NCBI GenBank assembly: GCA_016508695.1
Contig: VNKQ01000010.1
Location: 806,001-870,000 of the forward strand
Origin: Hyphodiscus hymeniophilus
Lineage: Eukaryota; Ascomycota; Leotiomycetes; Helotiales; Hyphodiscaceae
Reading direction: 5' to 3'
Length of the DNA stretch: 64,000 nucleotides
This document shows, in pieces, positions 46,548 to 58,139 of this stretch (position 1 is the first letter of the stretch; each line of letters begins with the position of its first letter). Under the pieces are notes generated by a model, which was given only the letters and a program-made list of their open reading frames with translations, was not told the origin of the DNA and made no database searches. Made by a program: the position numbers and the translations under genes.

Positions 46548-47147
46548 ATGCCTCCAAAGAAAGCTGCCCGTCCCGTTCAAGAGAACATCAACCTTGGTCC
46601 AAACGTCCCGGAGGGCTCGATGGTCTTCGGAGTTGCACGAATTTTCGCATCCTTCAACGATACCTTCGTACACGTTACCGATCTCTCGTACGTCCCCCTT
46701 TCATAATATGCTGCAGGCCTCTTGTGTGAAATACATATGCGAAGTGGAATGGTTAGGCTGACATCCTGGGTGATTCCAGTGGCCGCGAAACCATCACTCG
46801 TGTGACTGGAGGCATGAAAGTAAAGGCCGATCGCGACGAGTCTTCCCCTTACGCTGCTATGTTGGCCGCCCAAGATGTCGCTACTCGCTGCAAGGAATTG
46901 GGCATCAATGCTCTGCACATCAAGATCCGCGCTACTGGAGGTTCGTTTCCCCCTCCTAGACACAGAAGAAGAGTTAGTTCTAACTGGATAAAAAGGTAAC
47001 GGTACCAAGACTCCTGGCCCAGGAGCTCAATCTGCTCTCCGCGCTCTCGCTCGTTCGGGAATGAAGATCGGCAGAATCGAGGATGTTACACCCACGCCAT
47101 CTGATTCCACCCGTCGCAAGGGAGGTCGTCGCGGTCGTCGTCTCTAA
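46548..47147 (+). CDS. RPS14: 40S ribosomal protein S14 (uS11)
   Basis: Small-subunit platform protein, needed for 18S rRNA maturation. Model: 46548-46687, 46780-46940, 46996-47147; 150 aa, the normal length. Features: NLGPNVPEGSMVFGVARIFA, SFNDTFVHVTDLSGRETITR, GGMKVKADRDESSPYAAMLA, GINALHIKIRATGGNGTKTP and the highly conserved C-terminal DVTPTPSDSTRRKGGRRGRR. Splice sites are clear and the frame is continuous. Confidence 0.97.
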
Positions 47148-47852
47148 TTTCGATATGGGTATGGAACTGGAGCATGGCTTGATTTACACTGTGGAGTCGA
47201 CAATCACGAAGAGAACGGCATTTATCGCCTGGTCTCTACAAAAAACTCACAAGAAGGGCCTTATGCTCTCTTGTGTCTTGTCACATGGCAGCTTCTAGCG
47301 CACCGGTAACGAAATTGAAGACTTGCAAAGAAATTTTCTCGATTCTGCGACTGATGACCAGTGATCTGGAATGTCTCTGCTACCATTACATGCAATGTTC
47401 CTCGCTATGGTGGCCCAGAAAATGCCTGGGCAAATAATCATTCCTACTTTGATGACTTCGATGACCATGACGACTGAAAAAAAAAAAAGAGAGATGGCAT
47501 CTCTACAAAGTGAAGACTCCTCCGGAAATGCAATGTCATCCTCGGACACTTGCGAAAAAATAATCCTACAAAATGACATTCCATTGCGTGCCATACTATG
47601 ATCCAGATCTTCGATTCGTATTGTATCCTGTCTCGTCAATTCGTGATTCGTAATGCCAAACTCCGAAAGATAACCTCATGAAACAAAAGAGAGTCGAATG
47701 GCGTGTGCTGCACTTGCAAAAACAAGAAGTTGGAGACTTGAAAGAAGCATGACTAAGACTTCCATCGAATAGTCCCGGAAGACTTCGAAGAACCATGTCG
47801 AGAACGACTCTTTCTGTAACCTAAGGATACCGACCAGATTAGATGTTTGACA
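47148..47852. other. Convergent 3' flanks
   Basis: About 700 bases between RPS14 and AAR2. An A12 run lies near 47478. No gene recognised. Confidence 0.5.
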
Positions 47853-50230
47853 CTAGAAACGAATGAGACCACTCTCGCGCCCATCCTGGTCCATCTCTAC
47901 AACGACAGGCGCGTACTAAGTACTGTTAGTCCTATATCAATTGCAGCGGATGGAGATTCAAGACTCACCTCACCTCGTTCATCCTCGTCCTGGAAATCGG
48001 TGAGCTCTGCGTCAACCTGTAATATCTTTGATTAGTCTTTGCTCCCTGATGGAAAGAAGAAAACAAACAGTAATACAAGAAATGATTTGTCGCTCTCAAA
48101 AGCTTAGCGACTCGTGAGCCAAAGGAGGAGAACCCCGGAGTGGCGTAAATAGCAAATCAAGGAATTATTCGCATAGTTTTGTTGGTAAAAGCACCTACAA
48201 ACTCTCCATCCTCTAATTGAATCTGACCAGAACGGACGTAATTCCCACGGAGGTCCCAATTCCACTTCCAGAGCCACGATTCCAAATTTTCGAAGGCCTC
48301 ACCAACTTTCGTCTGCTCGGGAGTAATGCTAGAACCTCGTGCCATCAATTGTTCGTTCAATCGAGACTTGAAGATGGTGAGTAGCTTCTTCAAGTCATCT
48401 GCCAGGTTTGGCTCATGATCGAGAATGCTACCAGTGAGTCCATCCTCATCGAAGATGAATTGCGAATGAACGGCCTCAATGACCTTCGTGAAAAATGCAG
48501 GTTCTTCTGAAGCAAGCTTAAATCCTTGGAACAAGATCTGGACATTTCCATTAGTGTAAGCTGGAAAAAGAAAGTGCTGTTGGGTGCAAGATCCAATATC
48601 CGGAAGGACAGACTTGACGGTCTGCGTACCTTAACCATATGTGCCCAGTGCTCCATGCAGGCTACGTTTCCCAACAGCATGCCTGTAAGATAGCAGAACT
48701 GCAGCTCACCGACGATCTCATCAGAGTCTTGATATGAACAATTATCACGAATGACAGACATGATATGGGTGCTACTGTCAAGGGCTTGCTCAGTGCGTTC
48801 GCGACCAAGTGAGGCAGAAGTCCAAAAATGAAGAGACTTCGGGAAACTAAATCGCAAAACCTCATCATAGACCTTTTGGGCAGGTTTTTCACCTTCAGGT
48901 AGCGACATTGGGTACTGAGTAAGGTCCTTGTAGTCATGGGATGATAGAACATGCCACTTATTCCAGTCATGTCCGGTGACCTTTGTCAACTGTGATGTGA
49001 GCATTAGCATTGGTGCTTAGACAAAAGACGGGCATGTCTTGCAAGTCTTAAGATATTCGATGAAATGAAAAACTATGGAAATGACCCACCATGGAACCCT
49101 TAATGGAAGAAGTCAAATGAGTCCAGAGATTCTTGTCCTTAGCGGCAAGAGACGCTGTGGCATAGCCATCTAACTTCTTTGGAGTGGCAGGATTGGTGAT
49201 TGTGATTGTGTACTCTTCCAGCTTGGGAAAGACCTCAGCAATTGCCTGCCTTTGGAACATCGCCTCTGCTGCAACATATTCCTACATTTTCCGTTAGTAT
49301 CATACCAGCCTTGATCTAGATATAGAAGGCCACAACTTAAACAAGAACGGAGTCCTGAAAACGGTTGAGGATTTGCATGTGATCACTTACCTCGTCAAGT
49401 ATTTCTTCATCCTTGTTCCAATGCTTCACATGAATATCGCCGAGTTCGTCACTTGCCTTCTTAGACGTCATGAACCAGAAGCCACTGCGAAACGAAGTTG
49501 TACTCGCTCCTCCCCAAATGAAGTGAGCTCCATGTGGGATCGCTTTGATACCCTCGAAGTTGTCCTTGTCCTTGATGATAAGATGACGCGTGTCATAGCC
49601 GATCGACGAGCCTGGAGAGATATCTCTGATCAAGACAACGTCCCCTGATCTAAGGAAAGCACGCGCCTCAATGTCTGGACGAGTGGGGCTCGGCGAGTGA
49701 AGTCGGAGACTTCCCAAGGGGAAGCTTCCTACCGCATGCACAGAGCGAACAGAGCGAATAGAGCGAACAGAGCGAATAGAGCGAACAGAGCGAACGGACT
49801 TGGTTGATTTGATGCTTTGATTTGAACTGCTGGCAGAGAGCGATGGAGACTTGGCCAAACTGCACTTGGTGGTTGCTTCTACAAGAGAAGAGGCAGAGTC
49901 GCTACGTCCCCGACCACGACCAACTCTCTCTTCAGTTTTGTCAAGCACGCCCGAGATCGATGGTCTAGTGACCCCGTCACGACTTCCGACCGAGAGCTTG
50001 CGAGACAGGTCGGAGACTTGCTTAGCAGTGGTTGAGGCGCTTCTCTGGATGGCTATCTTGTTCTGTATGAAGGTTGGGTCTTCCGGTATGACATTGTGGT
50101 CGTCTTTGGACACGTTTGCTAGAGCATCAGTTGAGGCGAAAGCCGCGTCAGATCCCATCTCTGTAGCAAAGACGTCGTCTTTGTTTGCATCGGTGGTCTT
50201 CACGGATGGATCGCCAGTTTCATCAGCCAT
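47853..50230 (-). CDS. AAR2: AAR2 U5 snRNP assembly factor with long N-terminal extension
   Basis: Splicing factor that holds Prp8 in the cytoplasmic U5 particle before Brr2 joins. Model: complement of 47853-47915, 47969-48016, 48199-48537, 48630-48989, 49090-49281, 49391-50230; six exons, 613 aa, in frame. The AAR2 region starts near residue 190: SGDVVLIRDISPGSSIGYD, FEGIKAIPHGAHFIWGGAS, HVKHWNKDEEILDE, a helical middle (YDEVLRFSFPKSLHFW, FCYLTGMLLGNVACMEHWAHM) and an acidic end finishing RGEYAPVVVEMDQDGRESG. The first 190 residues are Ser/Thr/Lys-rich and low in complexity, with a tripeptide array SVR/SIR (residues 145-162). AAR2 proteins usually begin at the conserved domain, so this extension is unusual. 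Branch sites such as GATACTAAC are textbook. Confidence 0.9.
49745..49798 (-). repeat. 9-nt tandem repeat coding for SVR/SIR units
   Basis: Six tandem 9-base units (plus-strand form GCGAACAGA / GCGAATAGA) inside the first AAR2 exon. Each 9-mer encodes three residues (Ser-Val-Arg or Ser-Ile-Arg). The alternating C/T difference between units suggests duplication of an 18-base pair of units. Confidence 0.9.
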
Positions 50231-50854
50231 GATGGCGAAAGCTTTGCAGCAAGTGGTGCAAAGTCTTGGGGATGATGGCGATGGGTTGTTTGGTTGAGTT
50301 CATGACTTCGACTCGGGAGACGGGAGACTTTCAAAACAATTCAAGCTTCTCACGCTACTGACGTAGTAGCGCCGGAGGTTTCGGAGCACATTGGCCGAGT
50401 CACACCAACAGCTTGGTTTGAAGACCAGCTAAAGAGAGCAAAAGAGCCAGAGGCAGCGGATATTCAAGACAGGTTATAGAAGAGTTATTCCTAGTATCTG
50501 ATGAACAAATAAGCTATACAGTGTAGTTCTCATTAAAGAGTAGATGCAAACAAAGTCTAAGTTCTCAATGTCTGTAAAACCGCTTCATGCAGAAATATGT
50601 CTTTTTGTGGTTCATTTACCTAGTCTTGATATGTTTTATATGATGTCGATGGCCGGATGGTAGGTCCGGACGGTAGGGCTTAGCGCAGTAGGCGCAGCAG
50701 CGGTGTGGCAGGGATCTTGGGAAGGTGCAGGGGATATCCATCGGAGCTTGTGAATTGCATCTTCCGTCCACCAGCTACACCAGTTCCTCTTGGACACATA
50801 GCAATCATCTCTATCTTCTTGAAACGGCGAAAAGACCGACAACATCTTTCGAGC
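50231..50854. promoter_or_regulatory. Divergent intergenic region, AAR2 / 141-aa protein
   Basis: About 620 bases between divergent starts. The frame of the plus-strand gene stays open upstream to a GTG at 50705, but no ATG occurs there. No specific site recognised. Confidence 0.5.
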
Positions 50855-51406
50855 ATGGCCAGTGGCCAGAAGAATCCTCAAGCATCGACAGAAGGCAGCT
50901 CTGCGATGGAGAATGGAGTTTCTGGTCCTGCCGCAACCTCAAGCAGCGGAGAGGATGTATGGGATGAGCAGCGTATCGAGGAATCTTTGAAGGTCTTGAA
51001 GGAAATGCATATTCAGGTCCGCTCTCCTAGTCGTTTCAATACCCAAAGACCAGTGACTAATAGCTCTAAATACAGCTACGTGGTCTGCGAACCACCATAC
51101 CGAGACTCATTGCGCCTTTAATCACCAAGCATTCATCGCGTATGTTTCACTAGGCTACATGGCTACGTATTCAACCCCGTTCTGGCACATGGCTGAGTCG
51201 TCATAGCTGAGAAAGTCTTCCGCGAATTCTCCGCATCTGCCACCACTGCCAATCAAGAAGTACAAGAGTTCCGGCGCCTTATGAATAGCCAGCAAGGCAT
51301 CGAGGTAATGGAAAACGCCAGGAAGAGCAGAGCGGAGAACCCGAACGGTATTAAGCCTTGGAGGGTTACAGAGCATCCAGACTGGCTGAAGCGGGATACA
51401 AGCTGA
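50855..51406 (+). CDS. Small conserved-looking protein, function unknown
   Basis: Model: 50855-51016, 51076-51139, 51207-51406; three exons, 141 aa, in frame with good splice sites. I do not recognise it with certainty. The N-terminal 40 residues are Ser/Gly/Ala-rich; then WDEQRIEESLKVLKEMHIQ and LRGLRTTIPRLIAPLITKHS are helical, followed by VFREFSASATTANQEVQEFR and a C-terminal NPNGIKPWRVTEHPDWLKRD. The helices could form a coiled coil, which would suit a small complex subunit (kinetochore or Mediator size class), but I have no specific evidence. No signal peptide or membrane segment. Confidence 0.72.
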
Positions 51407-52217
51407 TGACTGTGGTCACATTGAGGATGCACGGATACACGCCCATGCACGTTCATATTGGGTCATACATAGCATTTTCTGGATTTTCATCACATCTTTA
51501 GAGCAACAACTGGATACGAGGTCGAACATGAATTAGGGTATCAAAGCTACTGCCTTAAAGGCTGAATATTGAAAATGTGGCGCAATACCGGAGCTGCCCC
51601 AATATAGGAGTCATGGCAGCGTGGGAAATTGTCCTTCAGGCCAACACAGACCTATTTTTAATCTTAGAGATTGCAAAAACTATGAGTTATCGGAGTCTCC
51701 TTTGTGGTTTCGGGAAGTGAGCCTATGCACTAGAGAGTCCCAATTTCTCGATATATGAAGCCATTTGCCCCGCAAATCATGCCAAAACTCCCACTCATCC
51801 AACTTTGTAATTCTCAATGCATACCTTATGAATGGTTCGCTACAGAAACTTATGTTTGCCCTGAAATTATTTGCAGCTCCGAATCTCTTGCAGTATCCAG
51901 TCAGGCTTTCATGAAAATTTCTTGCGTGGTATTTAACAAATCTGTGACTCGATTTTGTAGATCAAGGGATGACTCATCCAAGATACATATGATAGATGTA
52001 GTTCTAGACGGAATTCAAATTAAGCTAAATCATTGTACAAATTGACTCCATTTAGGTCTACTCAATTCCTCTGGCACTTCTTTGCTTTCCAGGTTCTTCA
52101 TACTCCCAACAGCCTTGCATGCTCCCACTAAAAATCTCTAAGCGAGTTCACACACCAACCCCACCAACTCAAAAAACCGCGACGACACAGCAACCAAACC
52201 TTTTTAACACCACCAAC
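51407..52217. other. Intergenic, no gene seen
   Basis: About 810 bases. Contains the 3' flank of the 141-aa gene and the eIF3c promoter; a 96-codon frame at 51755-52045 has an ATG but no resemblance to known proteins. Confidence 0.5.
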
Positions 52218-54913
52218 ATGTCTCGATTTTTCCACGGCGATAGCTCGAGTGAAAGCAGCTCTTCTGACGAAGAGGAGCTCTACTCCGAGGAGGAGGAGGA
52301 AGAAAAGGCCGCCTCCGATGCACAGGACTCAGATGAAGAGGAAGACGACGACGAGGACGACTCATCCTCCGAAGATGAAGATGGGGCCAAGAAGAGCGGT
52401 GCGAATAGATTCATGCGTGATGCAGACTCAGAAAGTGAGGATAGCAGCGACGAAGATCGTGCGAAGATTGTGAAGAGTGCGAAGGACAAACGTTTGGAGG
52501 AACTGGAAGCCACTGTAAAGGCGATTGAGAACGGAGAGAAGATCAATGATTGGGGTTCTATTTCTGCTGGTAGGCTCTGCTGTGCCTGATATCTATGAGA
52601 ATTAAGCTGATACATGTGTAACAGAATTCGACAAGCTCAATAGGCAGGTTGTCAAGCTTGTTCAGGCTGGCAACACGCCTAAACCATACATAAAGGCCAT
52701 CGCAGAGTTGGAGGACTTCATGAACGAAACCATCGCTAAGCAAAAGGTCACGGCTCGGAAAATGAACGCGACGAATGCTCGTGGCTTGAACGCTGTGAAG
52801 CAACGTATCAAGAAGAACAACAAGGATTACCAAAAGGAAATCGATGCATACAAGGCTGATAAGGATGGTTTTATGGAGTCTGAGGAGGAAGAAGAAGTTG
52901 TGGTTCCGAAGAGCAAGAAGCCCAAGGCTGTTGCTTTTGATTCTACCTTGGAGGACGATGATGAAGGATTCGCAACTGTAGGAAAGGGTGGACGGACACT
53001 GCAGTTCACGCCGGAAAGCATTCTCAAGCATCTGCGAACCATTATGGAATCTCGAGGAAAGAAGAATACCGATCGTACGGAGCAGATCAAGATCATGGAG
53101 AAGCTCTACGAAGTAGCAACAACACCCTACCAGCGAGTTCGAGTTCTCTTGACCGTCATATCTACAAGATTTGACTTGAGCACCGGTGTCCAAACTTTCA
53201 TGTCTCAGGAGCAATGGAAGGCTGCCGAACAAGAGTTTGGTAATCTTCTCAAGGTCCTCGACGCAAATCCGGAATTGGTAGTCGTTGAGAATGCCGAAGA
53301 ATGGGAGGATGATGAGAAGGCCCCGACTGTCACACCTGGCGAAATTCTCAAGATTCCTGGAAGCATCGTGTCATATGTGGAACGACTGGATGACGAACTC
53401 ACTCGATCCCTGCAACACATTGATCCGCATACAGCTGAATACATTGACAGGTTGTCTGATGAAGGAGCTTTGTACAATAATGTCGTTCGCACGCTGTTGT
53501 ACACTGAAAACATTAAGAAAAACGCGAAGCTGGACGTGCCACAGGATGGTCTCAATCGGATTGTCATGAGACGGTTGGAGCACGTTTATTTCAAGGTATG
53601 TGAGACGATTCCAGAAATTAGATCCTTGTTGACACCCTCCCTCAGCCTTCTGCAGTTGTCAAGATCCTTGAAGAAAACTGCTGGAAGTCTATCCCTGAGA
53701 AGCTCGACTCCGCTATAACCCCCGGAGCCAAGTCTCAGATGCCACTGTCCTTGTTAATACGCTTTGTAATTACCTCTTCCTCAACAGCGAAGGGATCATC
53801 CGGGCCAGAGCTATGCTCTGCCAGATCTACTTCCTCGCTCTCCACGACAATTACTATAAAGCTCGCGATATGATGCTCATGTCACATTTGCAAGAAACTA
53901 TCAATGCTTTCGACGTCCACAGCCAAATTCTCTTCAACCGGACTCTCGTCCAAGTCGGCCTCTGTGCCTTCCGAGCTGGTCTGGTCTACGAAGCACAAAC
54001 TACTCTCCAAGAGATTTGCGGAAGTGGTCGTCAAAAGGAGCTCCTTGCTCAAGGTGTAATGATCCAACGATACAACCAAGTCTCGCCAGAGCAAGAGCGC
54101 CTCGAGAAACAACGCCAACTTCCCTTCCACATGCACATCAACCTCGAACTCCTAGAATGCGTCTACCTTACATGCAGCATGCTCCTCGAAATCCCACTCC
54201 TCGCACAAACCGGCTCGTCGCCCGATATTAAGAAGCGAGTCATCAGCAAGACCTACCGCCGGATGCTCGAATACCACGAACGCCAAATCTTTACCGGCCC
54301 TCCCGAGAATACCAGAGACCATGTTATGCAAGCCTCAAAGGCATTAGCAGCTGGTGAATGGAAGAAAGCCACAGAATTCATACACTCAATCAAGATCTGG
54401 GAACTGATGGCAAAACCCGACTCCATCAAGATCATGCTCTCCGAACAAATCCAAGAGGAAGGTCTACGCACTTATCTCTTCACATACGCTCCCTACTACG
54501 ATACCCTATCCGTTGGAACCCTGTCCTCCATGTTTGAATTGACGGACCGAAAGGTCGCTGCCATCGTCAGCAAGATGATCAGCCACGAGGAGCTCGCTGC
54601 TGCTCTAGACCAAGTCAACTCTTCCATCATCTTCAGAAAGGGCGTTGAGTTGAGCAGATTGCAGAGCTTGGCGTTGACACTCAGCGACAAGGCGAGCGGT
54701 CTGATCGAGAGCAACGAGCGGACTTTGGAGACGAGGACACAAGGCACAGCCAACGCATTTGAGCGCCAAGGTGGCCGAGGAGGACGTGGTGGAAATCGGG
54801 GAGGCGGACAGCGTGGTGGCCGAGGTGGAAATCGTGGTGGGTCAAGTGCGCCGAGACAAGCTGGCGGTACGCAGTTCACAGGCGGTGCGTTGGGTGCTGC
54901 TGTCAGAGGTTGA
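52218..54913 (+). CDS. NIP1: Translation initiation factor eIF3 subunit c, with a one-base frame break
   Basis: Core eIF3 subunit that binds eIF1/eIF5 and the 40S subunit. Exons 52218-52569, 52625-53595, 53646-54913. The N-terminus is an acidic Ser/Glu/Asp tract (residues 1-80); then EFDKLNRQVVKLVQ, ATTPYQRVRVLLTVISTRFD, the PCI-containing C-terminal half (ARDMMLMSHLQETINAFDVH, HMHINLELLECVYL, TFAPYYDTLS-like) and an RGG-rich tail ending GGTQFTGGALGAAVRG. Coding length is one base short of a multiple of three: the frame read from SIPEKLDSAITP must change by -1 at the C run 53719-53723 to reach RSQVSDATVLVNTLCNYLFL. One more C would restore it (about 863 aa). In an essential gene this most likely reflects a sequencing indel; see findings. 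Confidence 0.92.
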
Positions 54914-56153
54914 GTCCGATTTTGTTTGTGCATTGGGAAGGTCTTTGGGCATCATTCGCTCTTGGCGTTCCAGAGAGCTTTGAAAAGCCCTTCTAGTTGG
55001 TAAATGAGAAACAGTATAAAGATCCGACGTCCTTCACTTCATCTTTATTCCTTCTGGCTTCTTTTCAATCCTCATTCAGTTCGGAGTGTCTTGCCCCAAC
55101 GCTCTATCACAGATGCTCTTCTACAAAAGTCATCCGCCTCCAAAAGATCAGAGTGCCTAGCATCTATCAAAGATCAATTCTGCAATCTCTGATCACAGAC
55201 TAGAGTCCCAGAAACCCATGCCAACCCCCTCAAACCAATCTTCCTGAAGGTACAGTATCAAGGTTCTCAACATCTCCACAATTCACAAATCACCACCCCT
55301 CCAATCTCCATTTTCCCTACCGAACCGCGAAATTCCGTTGAGTTACCGAGTCCTTCAGAGAGGCTGTGTTCCTCTTTCCCTTCTTTCCCCTCTGCTTCTT
55401 CTTATACAATTACCCACTAAACCCGTATTCGAGTACCGATGACCATCGCTCATCATGCCATACCTCGTTGATTATCTACCTAGGTAGTCTTCCCCTTCTT
55501 CCACCACTTCCGTGCGCTTGATGTACTCAGACACACAAGCATCTACTGGGTTCAACACACGGCTATGAGTCTGACAACTGACGTTCTCCCGCCCCCTACC
55601 CTGGTATAAAACCTCCCTGTGCCCCTCGGTGTAGGGAGGAGCCTTTGAAGCCGTGTCAGCAGTCAGTAAAGTCTCGGGTTATGTAGCACTACTTGCTAAC
55701 TTCCATCTGTACTTCCTGGGTGTTAGGTAACGGTTGTAGGCATTGACTTAGAGAGGAAGTGTGTTTTTGAAAAAGGTCTTTAATTACGTAGAATACATTA
55801 AGTACAGAGCCAAACTTATGTGAAGCGTCATCCCCCAATACACCCAAATTGCCAAGCCCAGATCGTTGGGTCAAGAGGAAACATTGGCTAGATGTAAGAG
55901 CCAGGCCGATGTTGTGTAAAGGAAAGAGACTGTGTCTGTGAGGACATAATGTACCGAACTTGTGGTTCCTCCCATATGTAATTCATTCGTTCGCAAGCGC
56001 TGATTCCAATCCAAACCATCATGTAGAAACGCAAGAGAACTCCAATCCGAAGGGCGAGGCCGCCAAGAAGATGCAGGTCGTGAAGATTTGAGGGTGAAGA
56101 ATCTGTCATGTACAGCGGATGCCAAGGGGTATGTGCGAGAAGGTGTTGGGGGA
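54914..56153. other. Convergent 3' flanks, no gene seen
   Basis: About 1.2 kb, pyrimidine-rich at 55300-55420. Contains 3' flanks of eIF3c and of the membrane protein. No coding frame supported. Confidence 0.5.
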
Positions 56154-56714
56154 CTATGACCATTGGGACTTCTCCTTTAAGCCGCCAATACGCTCCATGT
56201 CGATGGAGTGGAATCGCTCTCCCGTCTCCTTCTGGTAGGCAGGCAGTTGCTCCTCATTTAAGGGCTCAAGGCCAACACCCGTCTCTCCGACTCGGACAAC
56301 GACAACGCGACCATTCTTCTTCTGTCCAGCCTCATCCTGCTCATCAGGGAATGTGATTCGGATCTCGGGGACATTCTCGGGGGAGAGAGGCGAGGAAGGA
56401 CTGCTGATCATGGAGCTTTTCTCATCGTAGATGTAGACGCTTGAGTTGCGGCCAAAGCGGGTAGTAGTGATAGTCAGACGTCGATGGTTTGAAGACTTCT
56501 CGTTGTGAAGAGGTAGTTGTTGGCGGGCGATGGCTTTTGATCGGCGGATCTTGCGGATCATGTACAGGGCACCGACAAGTAGGAGGGAGACGAAGACGAG
56601 GACCATGAGCGCGATGAGCAGGTCTATCATGGTTGTTGACATGGCGGTGGAGGAGTTGTCGCGTGCAGTCAAAATAGCACTGCCGCGTGCGATGATGCTG
56701 CGCATAGAGTGCAT
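56154..56714 (-). CDS. Single-pass membrane protein, function unknown
   Basis: Single exon, 186 aa from the ATG at 56714 (the open frame extends upstream only to a TTG). A short N-terminus (MHSMRSIIARGSAILTARDN) precedes one strong transmembrane helix (residues 29-53, IDLLIALMVLVFVSLLLVGAL) and a basic stop-transfer RKIRRSK. The cytosolic part has RFGRNSSVYIYDEKSSM, a Ser/Pro stretch, PEIRITFPDEQDE and VVVVRVGETGVGLEPL, ending RFHSIDMERIGGL. The segmented conservation-like pattern reminds me of unnamed Pezizomycotina proteins, but I cannot assign a role. The neighbouring intergenic regions are long on both sides. Confidence 0.72.
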   Translation of the reverse strand: MHSMRSIIARGSAILTARDNSSTAMSTTMIDLLIALMVLVFVSLLLVGALYMIRKIRRSKAIARQQLPLHNEKSSNHRRLTITTTRFGRNSSVYIYDEKSSMISSPSSPLSPENVPEIRITFPDEQDEAGQKKNGRVVVVRVGETGVGLEPLNEEQLPAYQKETGERFHSIDMERIGGLKEKSQWS

Positions 56715-58101
56715 TTTGTCTGAAAGGAGGTCGTGAGATTTATGGGTCGTGAGAATTGTTCTGATGAGGCAGTGCTGTGGAAGACTAGCTACTAACAAGC
56801 CATCATTGTTAGTAAGAGCAAGATTGGGAGTACAGAGCTTATCGTCTTTGGAGGTCTATCGGTTATGGCTGGTGAAGGTGAACAGGTGAATTGGACTTAC
56901 GCAAGGAGCGACAAGCAAGCTGAGTGGTTGATCTCGTTGGGATGCGACAATTCTCTCTTAAGGAATGTATTGGTATCAGCCCGAAGGAGTGGAAGCTGAA
57001 CCGGTGTGAAGGAATGTGGCCCCGAAGGAAGGAGAGAATTGCGAGTGAACTTGGGTTAATCGTGAGGAGAGAACGAACGACGACGACAACGATAATCACG
57101 ACGACGAGGTTGTGTGGGAGATTCTAGATTCTCACGCTAAAAGACCACTGCAGGTACAAGCGCGGTAGAGCGGTCCTAATCCAGCCAAGCGGCTTTCGCT
57201 TCCGATGTGCAATTTGGGGGAGAACCAATGGGCAGCCTGAGGATGGCGGTTAATATGGGTCACAACAGGAACAAGCACACGAACTGCCCAACGGTCGGTC
57301 GAGACGGAGATGAAAGGTCAACGACTTTGGAGGAAAAGCCCTGCACACGAGTGGAGTGGCTGAGCCCCTTTTAGATAACGAGCGCTTACAATAGATACTG
57401 TACTGTACTGTAGAGACGAAGGCAGCTCGAATATCATCATGCATCGATTAACAGCAATCATGACCAGCCATCTTGGCCTGCAACAATAATAACAACTCTC
57501 CTTCTCGAAGGCCTCTGAAGAAGAAGAAAGAGAGTTTCAGAAGAGTTGTTAAGGTTTGTTCTCAAGCCTAAAGTAGAGCTGTGTCGGATCTTCTCTATCT
57601 TCGATAGGTTTCGTCTAAAGATTCGCATGAACGAGGCTGCCTTTGAGTGTCGCGGATCATGGGGTTAGGAACAGCTTGGCTGGTGCCGTGCTTGGGATCC
57701 AGAAAACACTATGATGACGCCTTCTTGAAAACGCCCAACTTCGTGTTTTCGCACTCGAGTATTAATGGGATGGATGCTGCATTCTTCTGTCTACGATTGT
57801 GCTGTTCAGGGGAATATCACGTGCTAGATATCCGGGACTACAAGGGAGACCCAAAGGGACTACAAAGGAGTTGATGGGAATCAAGAATCCAATGGTGCTA
57901 ATCGGAGTCAGAGTCTCATGCCAGATTCCAGAGTGCCAGACCAAATGCTTGGGATTTCAACAACGTGTTCAGTCACGTGTATTTATAGCACTCCCAATAT
58001 CCACCGGAGAACGTACAGGATCGAGAACATTTTGTCCACATTGATGTTGAACTATGTTGTGAGAGATAATCTGCATAGACTCGCCCAGAGATCCACGCCC
58101 C

Positions 58102-58139
<38 letters not shown>

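Noticed and set aside
52280..52615. Antisense Ser-rich frame
   Set aside because: It is the complement of the acidic Glu/Asp tract at the eIF3c N-terminus.
54496..54933. Antisense 145-codon Pro/Arg-rich frame
   Set aside because: It is the complement of the eIF3c C-terminus including its RGG tail.
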